64,000 nucleotides of DNA from Serratia marcescens (GTDB lineage Bacteria; Pseudomonadota; Gammaproteobacteria; Enterobacterales; Enterobacteriaceae), in assembly GCF_001902635.1 (NCBI RefSeq), contig NZ_MJAO01000003.1:1-64000 (forward strand), in the 5' to 3' direction. The translations under genes and the position numbers were made by a program. The notes beneath the pieces were generated by a model, which was not told the origin of the DNA, searched no databases, and saw only the letters and a program-made list of their open reading frames with translations. Numbering within the stretch: the first letter of the stretch is position 1; each line of letters starts with the position of its first letter. Shown here piece by piece: positions 29,178 to 39,758 of this stretch.

Positions 29178-29879
29178 CGCGTACTGCGTCATCTGGCCGC
29201 TGCTCATCAACGGTTGACCCAGCACATACTGGCCGTTGTCCACGGTCATCATCGGCGGCTGGTGGTTCTTCGCGAAGTAATCATAGCCCGGCTTCAGCTG
29301 GCGCCAAAAGGCGATATAGCTGGATGACGCATGGCGCTTGAGGTTCTGCTCGGTCATGCGGAATGGGTAGATGCTGATGTCGACGCGGCCCTGGCCATAG
29401 GCGAAGGCGGCTTCGACGTAGCGATAGATCTCATCCATATAGGTATTGGTCATCGCGTAACAGCCAATCGATTTACATTCGCCGTGGATCATCAGATAAG
29501 CGCCGGAATAGCCCTGCGACTTATCGTAATCATTAGGGAAACCGATATTAATCGCCCGATAATACTTGCTGTCGGGTTTCAGATGACGCGCGTCAACGCT
29601 ATAAAAGCCTTCCGGACTTTTAAAGTCGCCTTCACGGCGTTTAGGGCCCAGCCCGCCAGAGAAATTACAGATCGGGAACGTGTTGACCAGGCGGAATTCA
29701 TTGCCCATTTTGGCATACAATTCCAGTTTGCGTTCCTCTTTGAAGATCTGAATATAGACCGGTGAACCGACTAATTGCTGTTTAACTACCGGTGCTTCGG
29801 GTACCTGCTCGCTGGCGCTGCAGGCCGTGATCATCGGCATAGAAACAAGCATCGCAAACAACAGCGCGATTTTGCTCAT
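29112..29879 (-). CDS. dpaA: L,D-transpeptidase-family amidase DpaA (YafK, LdtF)
   Basis: A periplasmic YkuD-domain protein of 255 residues. In E. coli the ortholog removes Braun lipoprotein from peptidoglycan by cutting the meso-DAP-Lys link, opposing the Lpp-attaching transpeptidases. The N-terminal signal ([20 protein letters not shown]) ends in a possible lipobox Cys. The catalytic motif is [14 protein letters not shown] with the nucleophile Cys. A proline/alanine-rich tail follows. The 3' end overlaps yafJ by 66 bp, tail to tail. Confidence 0.92.
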   Translation of the reverse strand: MSKIALLFAMLVSMPMITACSASEQVPEAPVVKQQLVGSPVYIQIFKEERKLELYAKMGNEFRLVNTFPICNFSGGLGPKRREGDFKSPEGFYSVDARHLKPDSKYYRAINIGFPNDYDKSQGYSGAYLMIHGECKSIGCYAMTNTYMDEIYRYVEAAFAYGQGRVDISIYPFRMTEQNLKRHASSSYIAFWRQLKPGYDYFAKNHQPPMMTVDNGQYVLGQPLMSSGQMTQYASASPTPNTNPFAQNKPLTEVK

Positions 29880-30123
29880 TAATTATTCCTGCTTATATTT
29901 ATCTGCCGGCGCAATGAACCTGGCCAGCATGCCACTGATTATTGTTTTACTGCGTAAAAACACCGCCAGATTACCAGCGCGTTTATTTTTAGCAATACGT
30001 GATATGTATAAAAAAAAGACAAAGCTCGATAAAAGTGAAATGACCGGCAGATTTTAACGATAAGTAGTGAAAAACAGGCGAAATTTAATTGCGTTTGCTT
30101 GACCCAAGTCACTACGGAACGCA

Positions 30124-30145
30124 GAACAATGTTGCGAACAATGTT
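30124..30145. repeat. Two tandem palindromic decamers upstream of nqrA
   Basis: GAACAATGTT occurs twice, separated by GC (30124-30133 and 30136-30145), a 12-bp period. Each copy contains the palindrome AACA-A-TGTT. The 555-bp region between dpaA and nqrA (29880-30434) holds no credible gene, so this may be an operator for the nqr operon. Confidence 0.6.
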
Positions 30146-30434
30146 AATATTCCCCCTTCAATTTAACGCGCTGTGGCGATTGAAGCGGCGGGAGTTATGG
30201 CATATAACCCGGCCGTTTTGATGGTTATTTGGCTACAGGCTGTTAACACATTGACTGCCGCGCAAACAACGGAAAGGGGAGGGATCAAGGGAATGCGCGT
30301 TACCCCATTTTTTCACTGCGAGAAAGCTCATGTTGGGCGTGCCGCCCTGCGCACTGTCCGGCAATCCTGGCATCGTCAGCACCCGCCTCTGGGGCCGGTC
30401 AGACGTGTAAACCAAACAACATCGTATAAATCCT

Positions 30435-31784
30435 ATGATTAAAATCAGAAAAGGGTTAGATCTGCCGATAGCCGGAGCTCCGGTTCAGGCGATCCAAGAC
30501 GGCCCGAACATTCAGCATGTCGCCCTGCTTGGGGCAGAGTATGTCGGAATGCGCCCCTCCATGTTGGTGCAGGAAGGCGATACCGTTAAGAAAGGCCAGG
30601 CGTTGTTCGAAGATAAGAAAAACCCCGGGGTTTTCTTCACGGCTCCCGCCAGCGGCCGCATCGCCGCGATTAACCGTGGCGAGCGGCGCGTGTTGCAATC
30701 GGTGGTGATTGCGCTGGAAAACGGCGGTGACGATCAGCTCGAGTTCGCGCACTATCCGCTGGGTGAGTTGGCCCAGCTGCCGCGCGAGCAGGTCGAGAGC
30801 GAACTGATCGCCAGCGGCCTGTGGACCGCGCTGCGCACTCGTCCGTTCAGCAAAACGCCGAGTCCCGGCAGCGAACCGCGCGCCATTTTCGTCACCGCCA
30901 TGGACACCCAGCCGTTGGCCGCCGATCCGCAGGTGATCATCGCCGAACAGCAGGCGGCGTTTAACGCCGGGCTGGCGGTGCTGGCGCGGTTGACGGCGGG
31001 CAAGGTGCACGTGTGCCACGCCGCCGGCGCCTCGTTCGGTCAGCAGGCGGGCCCGCAGGTCACCTACAATGAATTCGCCGGGCCGCACCCTGCCGGGTTG
31101 GTCGGCACTCACATTCACTTCCTTGAACCGGTCAGCCTGAAGAAAACCGTTTGGCACATCGGCTATCAGGATGTGATCGCCATCGGCACGCTGTTCACCA
31201 CCGGTAAGCTCGATACCCGGCGGGTCGTGGCGCTGGCCGGGCCGCAGGTGGCGCAGCCGGCGTTGCTGCGCACCCGCCTGGGGGCCAGCCTCGATGAGTT
31301 GACCGCCGGCCGCCTGAAAGACGGCGAGAACCGGGTGATCTCCGGTTCGGTGCTGAACGGCATGCACGCCGCCGGGCCGAATGCCTGGCTCGGCCGCTTC
31401 CATTCGCAGGTGTCGGTGCTGGAAGAAGGGCGCGACAAAGAGCTGTTCGGTTGGATCGTGCCTTCGCCGAACAAGTTCTCCATTACCCGCACCACGCTGG
31501 GCCATTTCCTGAAGAACAAACTGTTCGCCTTCTCGACCACCACCCACGGCGGCGAGCGCGCCATGGTGCCGATCGGCAACTACGAGCGGGTGATGCCGCT
31601 GGACATTTTGCCGACTCTGCTGCTGCGCGATTTGCTGGCGGGTGACAGCGACAGCGCGCAGGCGCTGGGCTGCCTGGAGCTGGACGAGGAAGATCTGGCG
31701 CTGTGCACCTTCGTTTGCCCCGGCAAGTATGAGTACGCGCCGGTGCTGCGCGAGGTGCTGACCAAGATTGAGCAGGAAGGATAA
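30435..31784 (+). CDS. nqrA: Na+-translocating NADH:quinone reductase subunit A
   Basis: Peripheral cytoplasmic subunit, 449 residues, of the six-subunit sodium-pumping respiratory NADH dehydrogenase; it helps bind ubiquinone. The N-terminal [16 protein letters not shown] and the [18 protein letters not shown] biotinyl-like fold region are typical. Typical also is the C-terminal [22 protein letters not shown] (here beginning [13 protein letters not shown]). First gene of nqrABCDEF-apbE-nqrM, all on the plus strand with minimal gaps. The upstream region has tandem palindromes at 30124. Confidence 0.97.
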   Translation: MIKIRKGLDLPIAGAPVQAIQDGPNIQHVALLGAEYVGMRPSMLVQEGDTVKKGQALFEDKKNPGVFFTAPASGRIAAINRGERRVLQSVVIALENGGDDQLEFAHYPLGELAQLPREQVESELIASGLWTALRTRPFSKTPSPGSEPRAIFVTAMDTQPLAADPQVIIAEQQAAFNAGLAVLARLTAGKVHVCHAAGASFGQQAGPQVTYNEFAGPHPAGLVGTHIHFLEPVSLKKTVWHIGYQDVIAIGTLFTTGKLDTRRVVALAGPQVAQPALLRTRLGASLDELTAGRLKDGENRVISGSVLNGMHAAGPNAWLGRFHSQVSVLEEGRDKELFGWIVPSPNKFSITRTTLGHFLKNKLFAFSTTTHGGERAMVPIGNYERVMPLDILPTLLLRDLLAGDSDSAQALGCLELDEEDLALCTFVCPGKYEYAPVLREVLTKIEQEG

Positions 31785-31787
31785 CCG

Positions 31788-33029
31788 ATGGGCCTGAAGA
31801 ATTTTTTTGAGAAGATAGAGCATCACTTCACGCCGGGCGGAAAACTGGAAAAGTGGTATCCGCTGTATGAAGCGACCACCACGGTGTTTTATACCCCCGG
31901 CACGGTGACGCGCGGCGCTTCGCATGTGCGCGACGCCATCGATCTGAAACGCATGATGATCCTGGTGTGGCTGGCGGTGTTCCCGGCGATGTTCTGGGGC
32001 ATGTACAACGTCGGCCAGCAGGCGATCCCGGCGCTGCACCATCTGTACAGCGGCGATGAGCTGCAGCAGGTGTTGGCGGGCGACTGGCATTATCGCCTGG
32101 CGCAGTGGCTCGGCGCCTCTCTGGCGGCCGACGCAGGTTGGGTCAGCAAGATGGTGCTGGGCGCCTGTTACTTCCTGCCGATCTATGCCGTGGTGTTTGT
32201 CGTCGGCGGTTTCTGGGAAGTGCTGTTCGCCATTATCCGCAAGCATGAGGTCAACGAAGGCTTCTTCGTCACCTCTATCCTGTTTGCGCTGATCGTGCCG
32301 CCGACCCTGCCGCTGTGGCAGGCCGCGCTGGGCATCACCTTCGGCGTGGTGGTGGCCAAAGAGATCTTCGGCGGCACCGGGCGCAACTTCCTCAACCCGG
32401 CGTTGGCCGGCCGCGCCTTCTTGTTCTTCGCCTATCCGGCGCAGATCTCCGGCGATCTGGTGTGGACCTCCGCGGACGGTTTCTCCGGCGCGACACCGCT
32501 GGCGCAGTGGAGCGCAGGCGGGGCGCACAGTCTGAGCAACGTGGCCACCGGCCAGTCCATCAGTTGGATGGACGCCTTCCTCGGCAACATTCCTGGCTCC
32601 GTCGGTGAAGTGTCCACGCTGATGATCCTGATCGGCGGGGCGATTATCCTGTTCGGCCGCGTGGCCTCCTGGCGCATCGTCGCCGGCGTGATGCTCGGTA
32701 TGGTGGCTTCCGCCCTGCTGTTCAACACCATCGGCTCCGAGACCAACCCGATGTTCGCCATGCCGTGGTACTGGCATCTGGTGCTGGGCGGTTTCGCCTT
32801 CGGCATGATCTTTATGGCGACCGACCCGGTTTCCGCCTCCTTCACCAACAAGGGGAAATGGTGGTACGGCATTCTGATCGGCGTGATGTGCGTGCTGATC
32901 CGGGTGGTCAACCCGGCCTATCCGGAAGGCATGATGCTGGCGATCCTGTTCGCCAACCTGTTCGCACCGCTGTTCGATTACCTGGTGGTGCAGGCCAACA
33001 TCAAGCGGAGAAAAGCCCGTGGCGAATGA
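31788..33029 (+). CDS. nqrB: Na+-NQR subunit B
   Basis: An integral membrane subunit (413 residues, about ten helices) with a covalent FMN and the riboflavin/ubiquinone-site region; it forms the main sodium path. The FMN attachment Thr is Thr236 in [11 protein letters not shown], matching Vibrio NqrB Thr236. The flavin is attached by ApbE, encoded at the end of this operon. The last codons overlap the GTG start of nqrC. Confidence 0.97.
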   Translation: MGLKNFFEKIEHHFTPGGKLEKWYPLYEATTTVFYTPGTVTRGASHVRDAIDLKRMMILVWLAVFPAMFWGMYNVGQQAIPALHHLYSGDELQQVLAGDWHYRLAQWLGASLAADAGWVSKMVLGACYFLPIYAVVFVVGGFWEVLFAIIRKHEVNEGFFVTSILFALIVPPTLPLWQAALGITFGVVVAKEIFGGTGRNFLNPALAGRAFLFFAYPAQISGDLVWTSADGFSGATPLAQWSAGGAHSLSNVATGQSISWMDAFLGNIPGSVGEVSTLMILIGGAIILFGRVASWRIVAGVMLGMVASALLFNTIGSETNPMFAMPWYWHLVLGGFAFGMIFMATDPVSASFTNKGKWWYGILIGVMCVLIRVVNPAYPEGMMLAILFANLFAPLFDYLVVQANIKRRKARGE

Positions 33030-33813
33030 AGCGAAAAACGACGGCATCGGTAAAACGCTGCTGGTAGTGCTGCTGCTGTGTCTGGTGTGTTCAGTGGTGG
33101 TGGCGGGTTCCGCCGTCGGCCTGAAGTCCAAACAGCAGGAACAAAAGCTGCTCGATAAGCAGCGCAATATTCTCGACGTCGCCGGCCTGTTGCAGCCGAA
33201 AATGGAGAGCGAGCAGGTCAAGAGCCTGTACAGCGAACGCATCGAACCGCGCCTGGTGGATCTGAACAGCGGTGAGTTTGTCGCTGGCAAGGCGGCGGCC
33301 TTCGATCTGGGCGCCGCACTGCGCGACGACGCCAGGAGCGCGGCGTTGGCGGCGGGCGACGATCCGGCCGGCATCAAGCGCCGCAGCAACCAGGCGGAAA
33401 TCTACCTGGTGCGCGATGAAAGCGGCCAGGTGAACAAGATTGTGCTGCCGGTATACGGCACCGGCCTGTGGTCGATGATGTACGCCTTCGTGGCGCTGGA
33501 TAACGACGGCAACACGGTCAAGGGCATCACTTACTACGACCAGGGGGAAACCCCGGGGCTGGGCGGTGAGGTCGAGAACCCGGCCTGGCGCCAGCAGTGG
33601 GTCGGCAAACAGCTGTTCGACGACAACGGCCAGCCGGCGATCCGCGTGGTGAAAGGCGGCGCGCGTCAGGGGGATGTGCACGGGGTGGACGGCCTGTCCG
33701 GTGCCACGCTGACCTCCAACGGCGTGCAGCATACGTTTGATTTCTGGTTGGGCGAGCACGGCTTCGGCCCGTTCCTGAAAAAAGTTCGTGAAGGAGCGCT
33801 GAAAAATGGCTGA
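33019..33813 (+). CDS. nqrC: Na+-NQR subunit C
   Basis: A membrane-anchored periplasmic subunit, 264 residues: one N-terminal helix (about residues 13-35) and a flavin domain. The covalent FMN is expected on Thr230 in [13 protein letters not shown]. The start is GTG at 33019, inside the nqrB 3' end, with AGCGGAGA upstream. The C terminus overlaps nqrD by eight bases. Confidence 0.96.
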   Translation: MANEAKNDGIGKTLLVVLLLCLVCSVVVAGSAVGLKSKQQEQKLLDKQRNILDVAGLLQPKMESEQVKSLYSERIEPRLVDLNSGEFVAGKAAAFDLGAALRDDARSAALAAGDDPAGIKRRSNQAEIYLVRDESGQVNKIVLPVYGTGLWSMMYAFVALDNDGNTVKGITYYDQGETPGLGGEVENPAWRQQWVGKQLFDDNGQPAIRVVKGGARQGDVHGVDGLSGATLTSNGVQHTFDFWLGEHGFGPFLKKVREGALKNG

Positions 33814-34435
33814 TTCCAAAGAGATAAAGCGGGTCCTGCTGGGGCCGCTGTTCGACAATAACCCGATCGCCCTGCAGGTGCTGGGCGTCTGTTCGGCGCT
33901 GGCGGTGACCACCAAGCTGGAGACGGCGGTGGTGATGACCATTGCGGTGACGCTGGTCACGGCATTCTCCAGCTTCTTCATCTCGCTGATCCGTCACCAT
34001 ATTCCCAACAGCGTGCGCATCATCGTGCAGATGGCGATCATCGCCTCGCTGGTGATCGTGGTCGATCAGCTGTTGCGCGCCTATGCGTTCGAGATCTCCA
34101 AGCAGCTGTCGGTGTTCGTCGGCCTGATCATCACTAACTGTATCGTGATGGGGCGCGCCGAGGCCTACGCCATGAAGTCGCCGCCGATCGAGAGCTTTAT
34201 GGACGGCATCGGCAACGGGCTGGGCTACGGGGTGATCCTGGTGCTGGTCGGTTTCCTGCGCGAGCTGATTGGCTCCGGCAAGCTGTTTGGCGTTCCGGTG
34301 CTGGAAACGGTGCAGAACGGCGGCTGGTATCAGCCGAACGGCCTGTTCCTGCTAGCGCCGAGCGCGTTCTTCATCATCGGCCTGCTGATCTGGGTGCTGC
34401 GCACCCTGAAGCCGGCGCAGATCGAAAAGGAGTAA
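33806..34435 (+). CDS. nqrD: Na+-NQR subunit D
   Basis: An integral membrane subunit, 209 residues, homologous to NqrE and RnfE. A conserved Cys sits in [16 protein letters not shown] at the intramembrane iron-sulfur site shared with NqrE. About six helices. It starts within nqrC and ends six bases before nqrE. Confidence 0.97.
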   Translation: MADSKEIKRVLLGPLFDNNPIALQVLGVCSALAVTTKLETAVVMTIAVTLVTAFSSFFISLIRHHIPNSVRIIVQMAIIASLVIVVDQLLRAYAFEISKQLSVFVGLIITNCIVMGRAEAYAMKSPPIESFMDGIGNGLGYGVILVLVGFLRELIGSGKLFGVPVLETVQNGGWYQPNGLFLLAPSAFFIIGLLIWVLRTLKPAQIEKE

Positions 34436-34441
34436 AGGCCG

Positions 34442-35038
34442 ATGGAACACTATATCAGCCTGTTTGTGCGCGCGGTGTTCGTCGAGAACATGGCGCTGGC
34501 GTTCTTCCTCGGGATGTGTACCTTCCTGGCGGTGTCGAAGAAGGTCTCGACCGCCTTTGGCCTGGGCATCGCGGTCACCATTGTGCTCGGCATTTCGGTG
34601 CCGGTGAACAACCTGGTCTACAACCTGATTCTACGCGACGGCGCGCTGGTGGAAGGCGTCGATCTGAGTTTCCTCAACTTCATCACCTTCATTGGCGTGA
34701 TCGCGGCGCTGGTGCAGATCTTGGAGATGATCCTCGATCGCTTCTTCCCGTCGCTGTATAACGCGCTCGGCATCTTCCTGCCGCTCATCACCGTGAACTG
34801 CGCCATCTTCGGCGGCGTGTCCTTCATGGTGCAGCGCGACTACAACTTCGCCGAATCGGTGGTGTACGGCATCGGCTCCGGCACCGGCTGGATGCTGGCG
34901 ATCGTCGCCATGGCGGGGATCCGCGAAAAACTCAAGTATGCCAACGTGCCGGCGGGACTGCGCGGCCTGGGCATTACCTTTATCACCACCGGACTGATGG
35001 CGCTGGGCTTCATGTCCTTCTCCGGTGTTCAGTTGTAA
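34442..35038 (+). CDS. nqrE: Na+-NQR subunit E
   Basis: An integral membrane subunit, 198 residues, the pseudo-symmetric partner of NqrD (RnfA-like). The conserved Cys of the intramembrane 2Fe centre is in [12 protein letters not shown]; another is in [11 protein letters not shown]. Six helices are predicted. It is followed after 15 bp by nqrF. Confidence 0.97.
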   Translation: MEHYISLFVRAVFVENMALAFFLGMCTFLAVSKKVSTAFGLGIAVTIVLGISVPVNNLVYNLILRDGALVEGVDLSFLNFITFIGVIAALVQILEMILDRFFPSLYNALGIFLPLITVNCAIFGGVSFMVQRDYNFAESVVYGIGSGTGWMLAIVAMAGIREKLKYANVPAGLRGLGITFITTGLMALGFMSFSGVQL

Positions 35039-35053
35039 AGGCGGGAAGAATTT

Positions 35054-36277
35054 ATGGAAATTATTTTAGGCGTAGCAATGTTCACCGCCATCGTGATGGT
35101 GCTGGTGTTGCTGATCCTGTTCGCCAAATCGAAGCTGGTGAATACCGGCGACATCGCGGTGGAGATCAACGGCGATCTGGATAAGAGCTTCCAGGCGCCG
35201 GCGGGCGACAAGCTGCTTAACGTGCTCTCCAGCCAGGGCATCTTCGTCTCCTCGGCCTGCGGCGGCGGCGGTTCCTGCGGCCAGTGCCGGGTGGTGATCA
35301 AAGAGGGCGGCGGCGATATCCTGCCGACCGAGCTCTCGCACATCAACAAGCGCGAAGCGAAAGAGGGTTGCCGCCTGGCGTGCCAGGTGAACGTGAAGCA
35401 GAACCTGAAGATCGAGCTGCCGGAAGAGATCTTCGGCGTGAAGAAATGGGAGTGCGAGGTTATCTCCAACGATAACAAAGCCACCTTTATCAAAGAGCTG
35501 AAGTTGAAGATCCCCGATGGCGAAGACGTGCCGTTCCGCGCGGGCGGCTTCATCCAGATCGAAGCGCCGGCGCACGACATCGGCTACGCCGACTTCGACG
35601 TGCCGCAGGAGTATCGCGGCGACTGGGACAAGTTCAACCTGTTCCGCTACCGTTCGACGGTGAACGACACCACGGTGCGTGCCTACTCGATGGCCAACTA
35701 CCCGGAAGAGAAGGGCATCATCATGCTCAACGTGCGTATCGCCACGCCGCCGCCGAACAATCCGGACGTGCCGCCGGGCATTATGTCTTCCTATATCTGG
35801 TCGCTGAAGGCGGGTGACAAGGTGACCATCTCCGGGCCGTTCGGCGAGTTCTTTGCCAAGGAGACCGACGCCGAAATGATCTTTATCGGCGGCGGCGCGG
35901 GCATGGCGCCGATGCGTTCGCACATCTTCGATCAGCTCAAGCGCCTGAACGCGAAGCGCAAGATCACCTTCTGGTACGGCGCGCGTTCGCTGCGCGAGAT
36001 GTTCTATGAAGACGATTTCAACCAGCTGCAGGCGGAGAACGACAACTTCACCTGGCACGTGGCGCTGTCGGATCCGCAGCCGGAAGATAACTGGACCGGC
36101 TACACCGGCTTTATCCATAATGTTCTGCTGGAGAACTACCTGAAGAACCACCCGGCGCCGGAGGACTGCGAGTTTTACATGTGTGGGCCGCCGATGATGA
36201 ACGCCGCGGTGATCAAGATGCTGAAAGATCTGGGCGTCGAAGACGAAAACATTATGCTGGATGACTTTGGTGGCTAA
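35054..36277 (+). CDS. nqrF: Na+-NQR subunit F (NADH-oxidising)
   Basis: The entry subunit for electrons: 407 residues with one N-terminal helix and a plant-type 2Fe-2S domain with ligands in [10 protein letters not shown] plus the later Cys of CRLACQ. A ferredoxin-reductase FAD domain follows ([11 protein letters not shown]) and then an NADH domain ([33 protein letters not shown]). The stop codon abuts the apbE start. Confidence 0.98.
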   Translation: MEIILGVAMFTAIVMVLVLLILFAKSKLVNTGDIAVEINGDLDKSFQAPAGDKLLNVLSSQGIFVSSACGGGGSCGQCRVVIKEGGGDILPTELSHINKREAKEGCRLACQVNVKQNLKIELPEEIFGVKKWECEVISNDNKATFIKELKLKIPDGEDVPFRAGGFIQIEAPAHDIGYADFDVPQEYRGDWDKFNLFRYRSTVNDTTVRAYSMANYPEEKGIIMLNVRIATPPPNNPDVPPGIMSSYIWSLKAGDKVTISGPFGEFFAKETDAEMIFIGGGAGMAPMRSHIFDQLKRLNAKRKITFWYGARSLREMFYEDDFNQLQAENDNFTWHVALSDPQPEDNWTGYTGFIHNVLLENYLKNHPAPEDCEFYMCGPPMMNAAVIKMLKDLGVEDENIMLDDFGG

Positions 36278-37309
36278 ATGCGCGCATTGGCGATGAAGAA
36301 CTGGCTGACGGGCGTGGCGCTGAGCGCCACCCTGCTGCTGACCGGCTGCGGGCCGGAACAGGTGGATCTGATGGGTAAAACCATGGGCACCTCGTATTCG
36401 ATCCGTTACGTGACCGGCGACGATACGCCGTCGGCGCGCGAGATGCAGGCGGAGATCGACAAACGGCTGGAACAGGTGAACGACCAAATGTCCACCTACC
36501 GGCCGGATTCCGAGCTGAGCCGCTTCAACGCCAGCCGCGACATTGACCGGCCGTTCCCGGTTTCGCCGGCCACTGCCGAAGTGGTGCGCGAAGCGCTGCG
36601 CATCAACCGCGTCACCGACGGCGCGCTGGACGTGACCGTCGGGCCGCTGGTCAACCTGTGGGGCTTCGGCCCGGAAGGGCGGCCGGATAAAGTACCGAGC
36701 GAAGCGGAGCTGGCGCACCGCCGCGCCTGGATCGGTGCCGATAAACTGGCGGTGCAGGGCAGCGCACTGGTGAAAAGCATCCCCGAGCTGTATGTCGACC
36801 TGTCGTCGATCGCCAAAGGATACGGCGTGGACGTGGTGGCGGAGTATTTGCAATCGCAACACGTGCAAAACTACATGGTGGATATCGGCGGTGAAGTCCG
36901 CACCCGCGGGCGCAACGGCGAACAAAAGCCGTGGCGCATCGCCATCGAGCGCCCGACCGCCGGCGCGCAGCAGCAGGCGCAGTTGGTGATCCAGCCGGGG
37001 GAGATGTCGATCGCCACCTCGGGTGACTATCGCAACTACTTCGAGCAGGACGGGGTGCGCTATTCGCACACCATCGATCCGGTCACCGGCCGGCCGATCC
37101 ATCATCGGCTGGTGTCGATCACCGTGCTGAGCCCGACCTGTATGACCGCCGACGGCTTGTCCACCGGTCTGAACGTGATGGGGCCGGAACGCGGTATGGC
37201 GCTGGCCAACCTGCTGGGTATCCCGGTGTTCATGATCGTCAAAACCGCCGACGGGTTTGAGGAGCGCTATTCGGACGCGTTCAAGCCCTATCTGAAAAAG
37301 AGTTCGTGA
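36278..37309 (+). CDS. apbE: FAD:protein FMN transferase ApbE
   Basis: A periplasmic lipoprotein flavin transferase that attaches FMN by phosphoester to Thr in the SGAT motifs of NqrB and NqrC. The 343-residue protein has a signal peptide ending LLLTGC, then the ApbE domain with the KTMGTSYSIRY, DVTVGPLVNLWGFG, VDLSSIAKGYGVD and MVDIGGEVRTRG motifs and the metal-site STGLNVMG region. Placement directly after nqrF fits this role. ATG 36278 follows the nqrF stop; ATG 36293 is an alternative. Confidence 0.95.
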   Translation: MRALAMKNWLTGVALSATLLLTGCGPEQVDLMGKTMGTSYSIRYVTGDDTPSAREMQAEIDKRLEQVNDQMSTYRPDSELSRFNASRDIDRPFPVSPATAEVVREALRINRVTDGALDVTVGPLVNLWGFGPEGRPDKVPSEAELAHRRAWIGADKLAVQGSALVKSIPELYVDLSSIAKGYGVDVVAEYLQSQHVQNYMVDIGGEVRTRGRNGEQKPWRIAIERPTAGAQQQAQLVIQPGEMSIATSGDYRNYFEQDGVRYSHTIDPVTGRPIHHRLVSITVLSPTCMTADGLSTGLNVMGPERGMALANLLGIPVFMIVKTADGFEERYSDAFKPYLKKSS

Positions 37310-37316
37310 GGTTGTT

Positions 37317-37544
37317 ATGCTGACGGTATTCGCCGCCACCTTCGTGTTGTTCCTGCTGATCGTCGGCGGGATGTCGCTGGGTTACGTGTTCAAACGCAAA
37401 AGCCTGCAGGGCAGCTGCGGCGGCATCACTGCGCTGGGCATGGAGAAAGTCTGCGACTGCCCTGAACCCTGCGACGCGCGCAAAAAGCGCGAAGCCAAAG
37501 CGGCGCAGCGGCGCGAGCAGTTGGAAAAGCACCGCATTCTGTAG
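37317..37544 (+). CDS. nqrM: Na+-NQR maturation protein NqrM
   Basis: A small inner-membrane protein (75 residues) needed to assemble the iron centre of Na+-NQR. One N-terminal helix (residues 2-22) precedes a cytoplasmic four-cysteine cluster in CGGITALGMEKVCDCPEPC and a Lys/Arg/Glu-rich tail. The position after apbE matches the conserved operon end. A strong terminator follows. Confidence 0.95.
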   Translation: MLTVFAATFVLFLLIVGGMSLGYVFKRKSLQGSCGGITALGMEKVCDCPEPCDARKKREAKAAQRREQLEKHRIL

Positions 37545-37552
37545 CTATAGCG

Positions 37553-37578
37553 AAAACCCGGCCTTGGCCGGGTTTTTT
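37553..37578. terminator. Bidirectional terminator after nqrM
   Basis: A nine-base stem AACCCGGCC/GGCCGGGTT with a TT loop, A-rich on the left and T-rich on the right. It ends the nqr operon on the plus strand and can also serve the opposing GDPD-like gene, touching its stop codon. Confidence 0.88.
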
Positions 37579-38473
37579 ATTTCGCCTTGCGGAAGTTTTG
37601 CGCGTCGGCCGGGGAGTTGACCATCACGCCGTCGGCACCCAGCGCCAGCGCCTGCTGATACTCCTGCGGCGTGTTGACGCCGAACAGGATGATGTGCGCC
37701 GGGCCCTGCGAGCGGAAACAGTCCATCGACTCTTTATCCCAGGTCAGAAATGCCTTCGAACGCCCTTCGCCGAGGGTATATTTCTCCACCACTTCCACCT
37801 CGCGCTTCAGCTCTAGCCCGTACCAGCGTGGCTGCCGGTTATCCGGTTTGACGTCGCACTGGTGCGCCATGGTGACGTTGGCCAGCAGCGTGCGGGTCTC
37901 GTCGCGGCTTTCAAAGCGCGGGATGGCCGGCGGCAGCGCCTGCAGGTATTTGGCGTCGGTGGAGTAGACGCGGGTGCGGTTCAGGCTGTCGGTACTTTGC
38001 AACGTCGCCAGCAGCGCCTGGCCGAACTGCGCCGGATCGGCATCCGGGGATTTGATGTCCAGATAGAAGGTGACGTGCGGAAACGCTTTAAGCACGTCGT
38101 CCAGCCGCGGAATGCCGATGCCCTGGCCGCGGAACGGGTGTGCGTCGCCCTTGGCGAACGCCCAGCCGGCGTCGGTCTCGGCCAGTTGTGCGGCGGTATA
38201 CGCAGAGACCGGGCCCTGCCGGTCGGTCAGCGCCTTCAGATCCGAAGGGCGATACAGCACGATAACGCCGTCTTTGGATTCCTGCAGGGTGATCCAGATG
38301 GCGTCGGCGCCGTTTTTCAGCGCGGTTTCGATGGCGATGCGGGTGTTTTCCGGCGCATCGGCAGTGCCGCCGCGGTGGGCGACGATCGCCGGCGCATGAC
38401 CGGCGGCGGCGCTGGCCGCCAACGCGCTCAGTGACAGCGCGGAGGCCAGCAGCCAATGAGAAAATCTGATCAT
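37577..38473 (-). CDS. Periplasmic glycerophosphodiester phosphodiesterase-like protein
   Basis: A 298-residue exported protein: a signal peptide (MIRFSHWLLASALSLSALA, cleavage near ASA) followed by a GDPD-type TIM barrel that opens with IVAHRGGTADAPENTRIAIETAL. The usual metal-site block of this family (E-x-D then H-D) reads instead AIWITLQESKDGVIVLYRPSD, so Glu, Asp and His appear replaced. The later acidic residue is FYLDIKSPDAD. It may be a divergent phosphodiesterase or lack classic activity. ATG 38473 is used because AAGG precedes it and the signal begins there; a frame extension to 38527 is unlikely. Confidence 0.75.
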   Translation of the reverse strand: MIRFSHWLLASALSLSALAASAAAGHAPAIVAHRGGTADAPENTRIAIETALKNGADAIWITLQESKDGVIVLYRPSDLKALTDRQGPVSAYTAAQLAETDAGWAFAKGDAHPFRGQGIGIPRLDDVLKAFPHVTFYLDIKSPDADPAQFGQALLATLQSTDSLNRTRVYSTDAKYLQALPPAIPRFESRDETRTLLANVTMAHQCDVKPDNRQPRWYGLELKREVEVVEKYTLGEGRSKAFLTWDKESMDCFRSQGPAHIILFGVNTPQEYQQALALGADGVMVNSPADAQNFRKAK

Positions 38474-38622
38474 ATAGGGTACCTTGTCGTTATCGTTATG
38501 GTGAGCCGCACGGATGGCGGAAATCATACTATTGAAAAATTAAGCTTTTTTAACAACGCGGAAATATCTGACGGAAACGGCGCTTTCATCGAGCCCTGCG
38601 GCCTTGAGCTTTCGGTATCTGA

Positions 38623-38638
38623 CTGTATACTTATACAG
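38623..38638. promoter_or_regulatory. LexA (SOS) box of dinB
   Basis: CTGTATACTTATACAG is a full CTG-N10-CAG LexA operator with inner A/T-rich palindrome, 18 bp before the dinB start. It predicts DNA-damage induction. Confidence 0.92.
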
Positions 38639-38655
38639 TGTTACTGGAGGGTGCG

Positions 38656-39717
38656 ATGCGTAAAATCATTCATGTCGATATGGACTGCTTCTTCGCGGCG
38701 GTGGAAATGCGCGACGATCCCAGCCTGCGCGATATCCCGCTGGCGATTGGCGGCAGCGCCGATCGGCGCGGGGTGATCAGCACCGCCAACTACCCGGCGC
38801 GGCGCTACGGCGTGCACAGCGCCATGTCCACGGCGATGGCGCTCAAGCTGTGCCCGCATCTCACCCTGTTGCCGGGGCGCATGGCGGCCTACAAAGAGGC
38901 CTCGCTGCATATCCGTGAAATCTTCGCCCGCTATACCCCGCTGATTGAGCCGTTATCGCTCGATGAAGCCTATCTCGACGTGACCGACAGCCTGCAATGC
39001 AACGGCTCGGCGACGCTGATCGCCCAGGAGATACGCCAGGCGATCGCTGACGAACTGAACCTCACCGCGTCGGCTGGCGTCGCGCCGATCAAGTTTCTCG
39101 CCAAAATCGCTTCCGAAATGAACAAGCCGAACGGGCAATACGTGATCACGCCGGCGCAGGTGCCGGCGTTTTTGCAACAGCTGCCGCTCAGTAAGATCCC
39201 CGGTGTCGGCAAGGTAACCGCCAAACGGCTGGAGGAGGTGGGGCTCATCACCTGCGCCGACGTGCAGCAATACGATCTGGCGCAGCTGCTTAAGCGCTTC
39301 GGCAAGTTCGGCCGGGTGCTGTGGGAGCGGTGCCAGGGCATCGATACGCGTGAAATCTCGGCGGAGCGGCTGCGTAAATCGGTCGGTGTGGAGCGCACGC
39401 TGGCGGAAGACATTCATGACTGGGAAGATTGCGAAACGCTGATTATCGACAAACTCTATCCCGAGCTGGAGATGCGGCTACGCAAGGTGAAACCGGATCT
39501 GCACATCGCCCGGCAGGGCGTGAAGCTGAAGTTTCAGGATTTTCAGCAAACCACCCAGGAGCACGTGTTCCCGGTGCTGAACCGGCAGGATTTGCTGGAG
39601 GTGGCGCGGCAGGCGTGGCGCGAGCGGCGCGAAGGGCGCGGCGTGCGGCTGGTGGGGCTGCACGTGACGCTGCTCGATCCGCAGCTGGAGCGGCAGCTGG
39701 CGCTGCCTTGGGAATAA
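38656..39717 (+). CDS. dinB: DNA polymerase IV
   Basis: A Y-family translesion polymerase, 353 residues from ATG 38656 (GGAGG upstream). Catalytic acids are Asp8 in [14 protein letters not shown] and the Asp/Glu of [12 protein letters not shown]. The steric region, helix-hairpin-helix ([17 protein letters not shown]) and little-finger domain are complete. It ends with a clamp-binding-like tail RQLALPW. A LexA box precedes it. Confidence 0.97.
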   Translation: MRKIIHVDMDCFFAAVEMRDDPSLRDIPLAIGGSADRRGVISTANYPARRYGVHSAMSTAMALKLCPHLTLLPGRMAAYKEASLHIREIFARYTPLIEPLSLDEAYLDVTDSLQCNGSATLIAQEIRQAIADELNLTASAGVAPIKFLAKIASEMNKPNGQYVITPAQVPAFLQQLPLSKIPGVGKVTAKRLEEVGLITCADVQQYDLAQLLKRFGKFGRVLWERCQGIDTREISAERLRKSVGVERTLAEDIHDWEDCETLIIDKLYPELEMRLRKVKPDLHIARQGVKLKFQDFQQTTQEHVFPVLNRQDLLEVARQAWRERREGRGVRLVGLHVTLLDPQLERQLALPWE

Positions 39718-39743
39718 AAAAGCCGGCGGTCGCCGGCTTTTTG
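39717..39743. terminator. Bidirectional terminator between dinB and pepD
   Basis: A strong hairpin AAGCCGGCG/CGCCGGCTT with a GT loop, five As on the left and Ts on the right. It serves both dinB and the convergent pepD. Confidence 0.9.
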
Positions 39744-39758
39744 CGTTAAGCGCGCAGC

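Noticed and set aside
30456..33389. 977-codon minus-strand open frame opposite nqrA-nqrB
   Set aside because: Pure shadow of the nqr genes; low-complexity His/Arg/Gln-rich translation and no ribosome-binding site.
35066..37339. Long minus-strand frame opposite nqrF-apbE
   Set aside because: Shadow of well-supported genes; no motif and biased composition.
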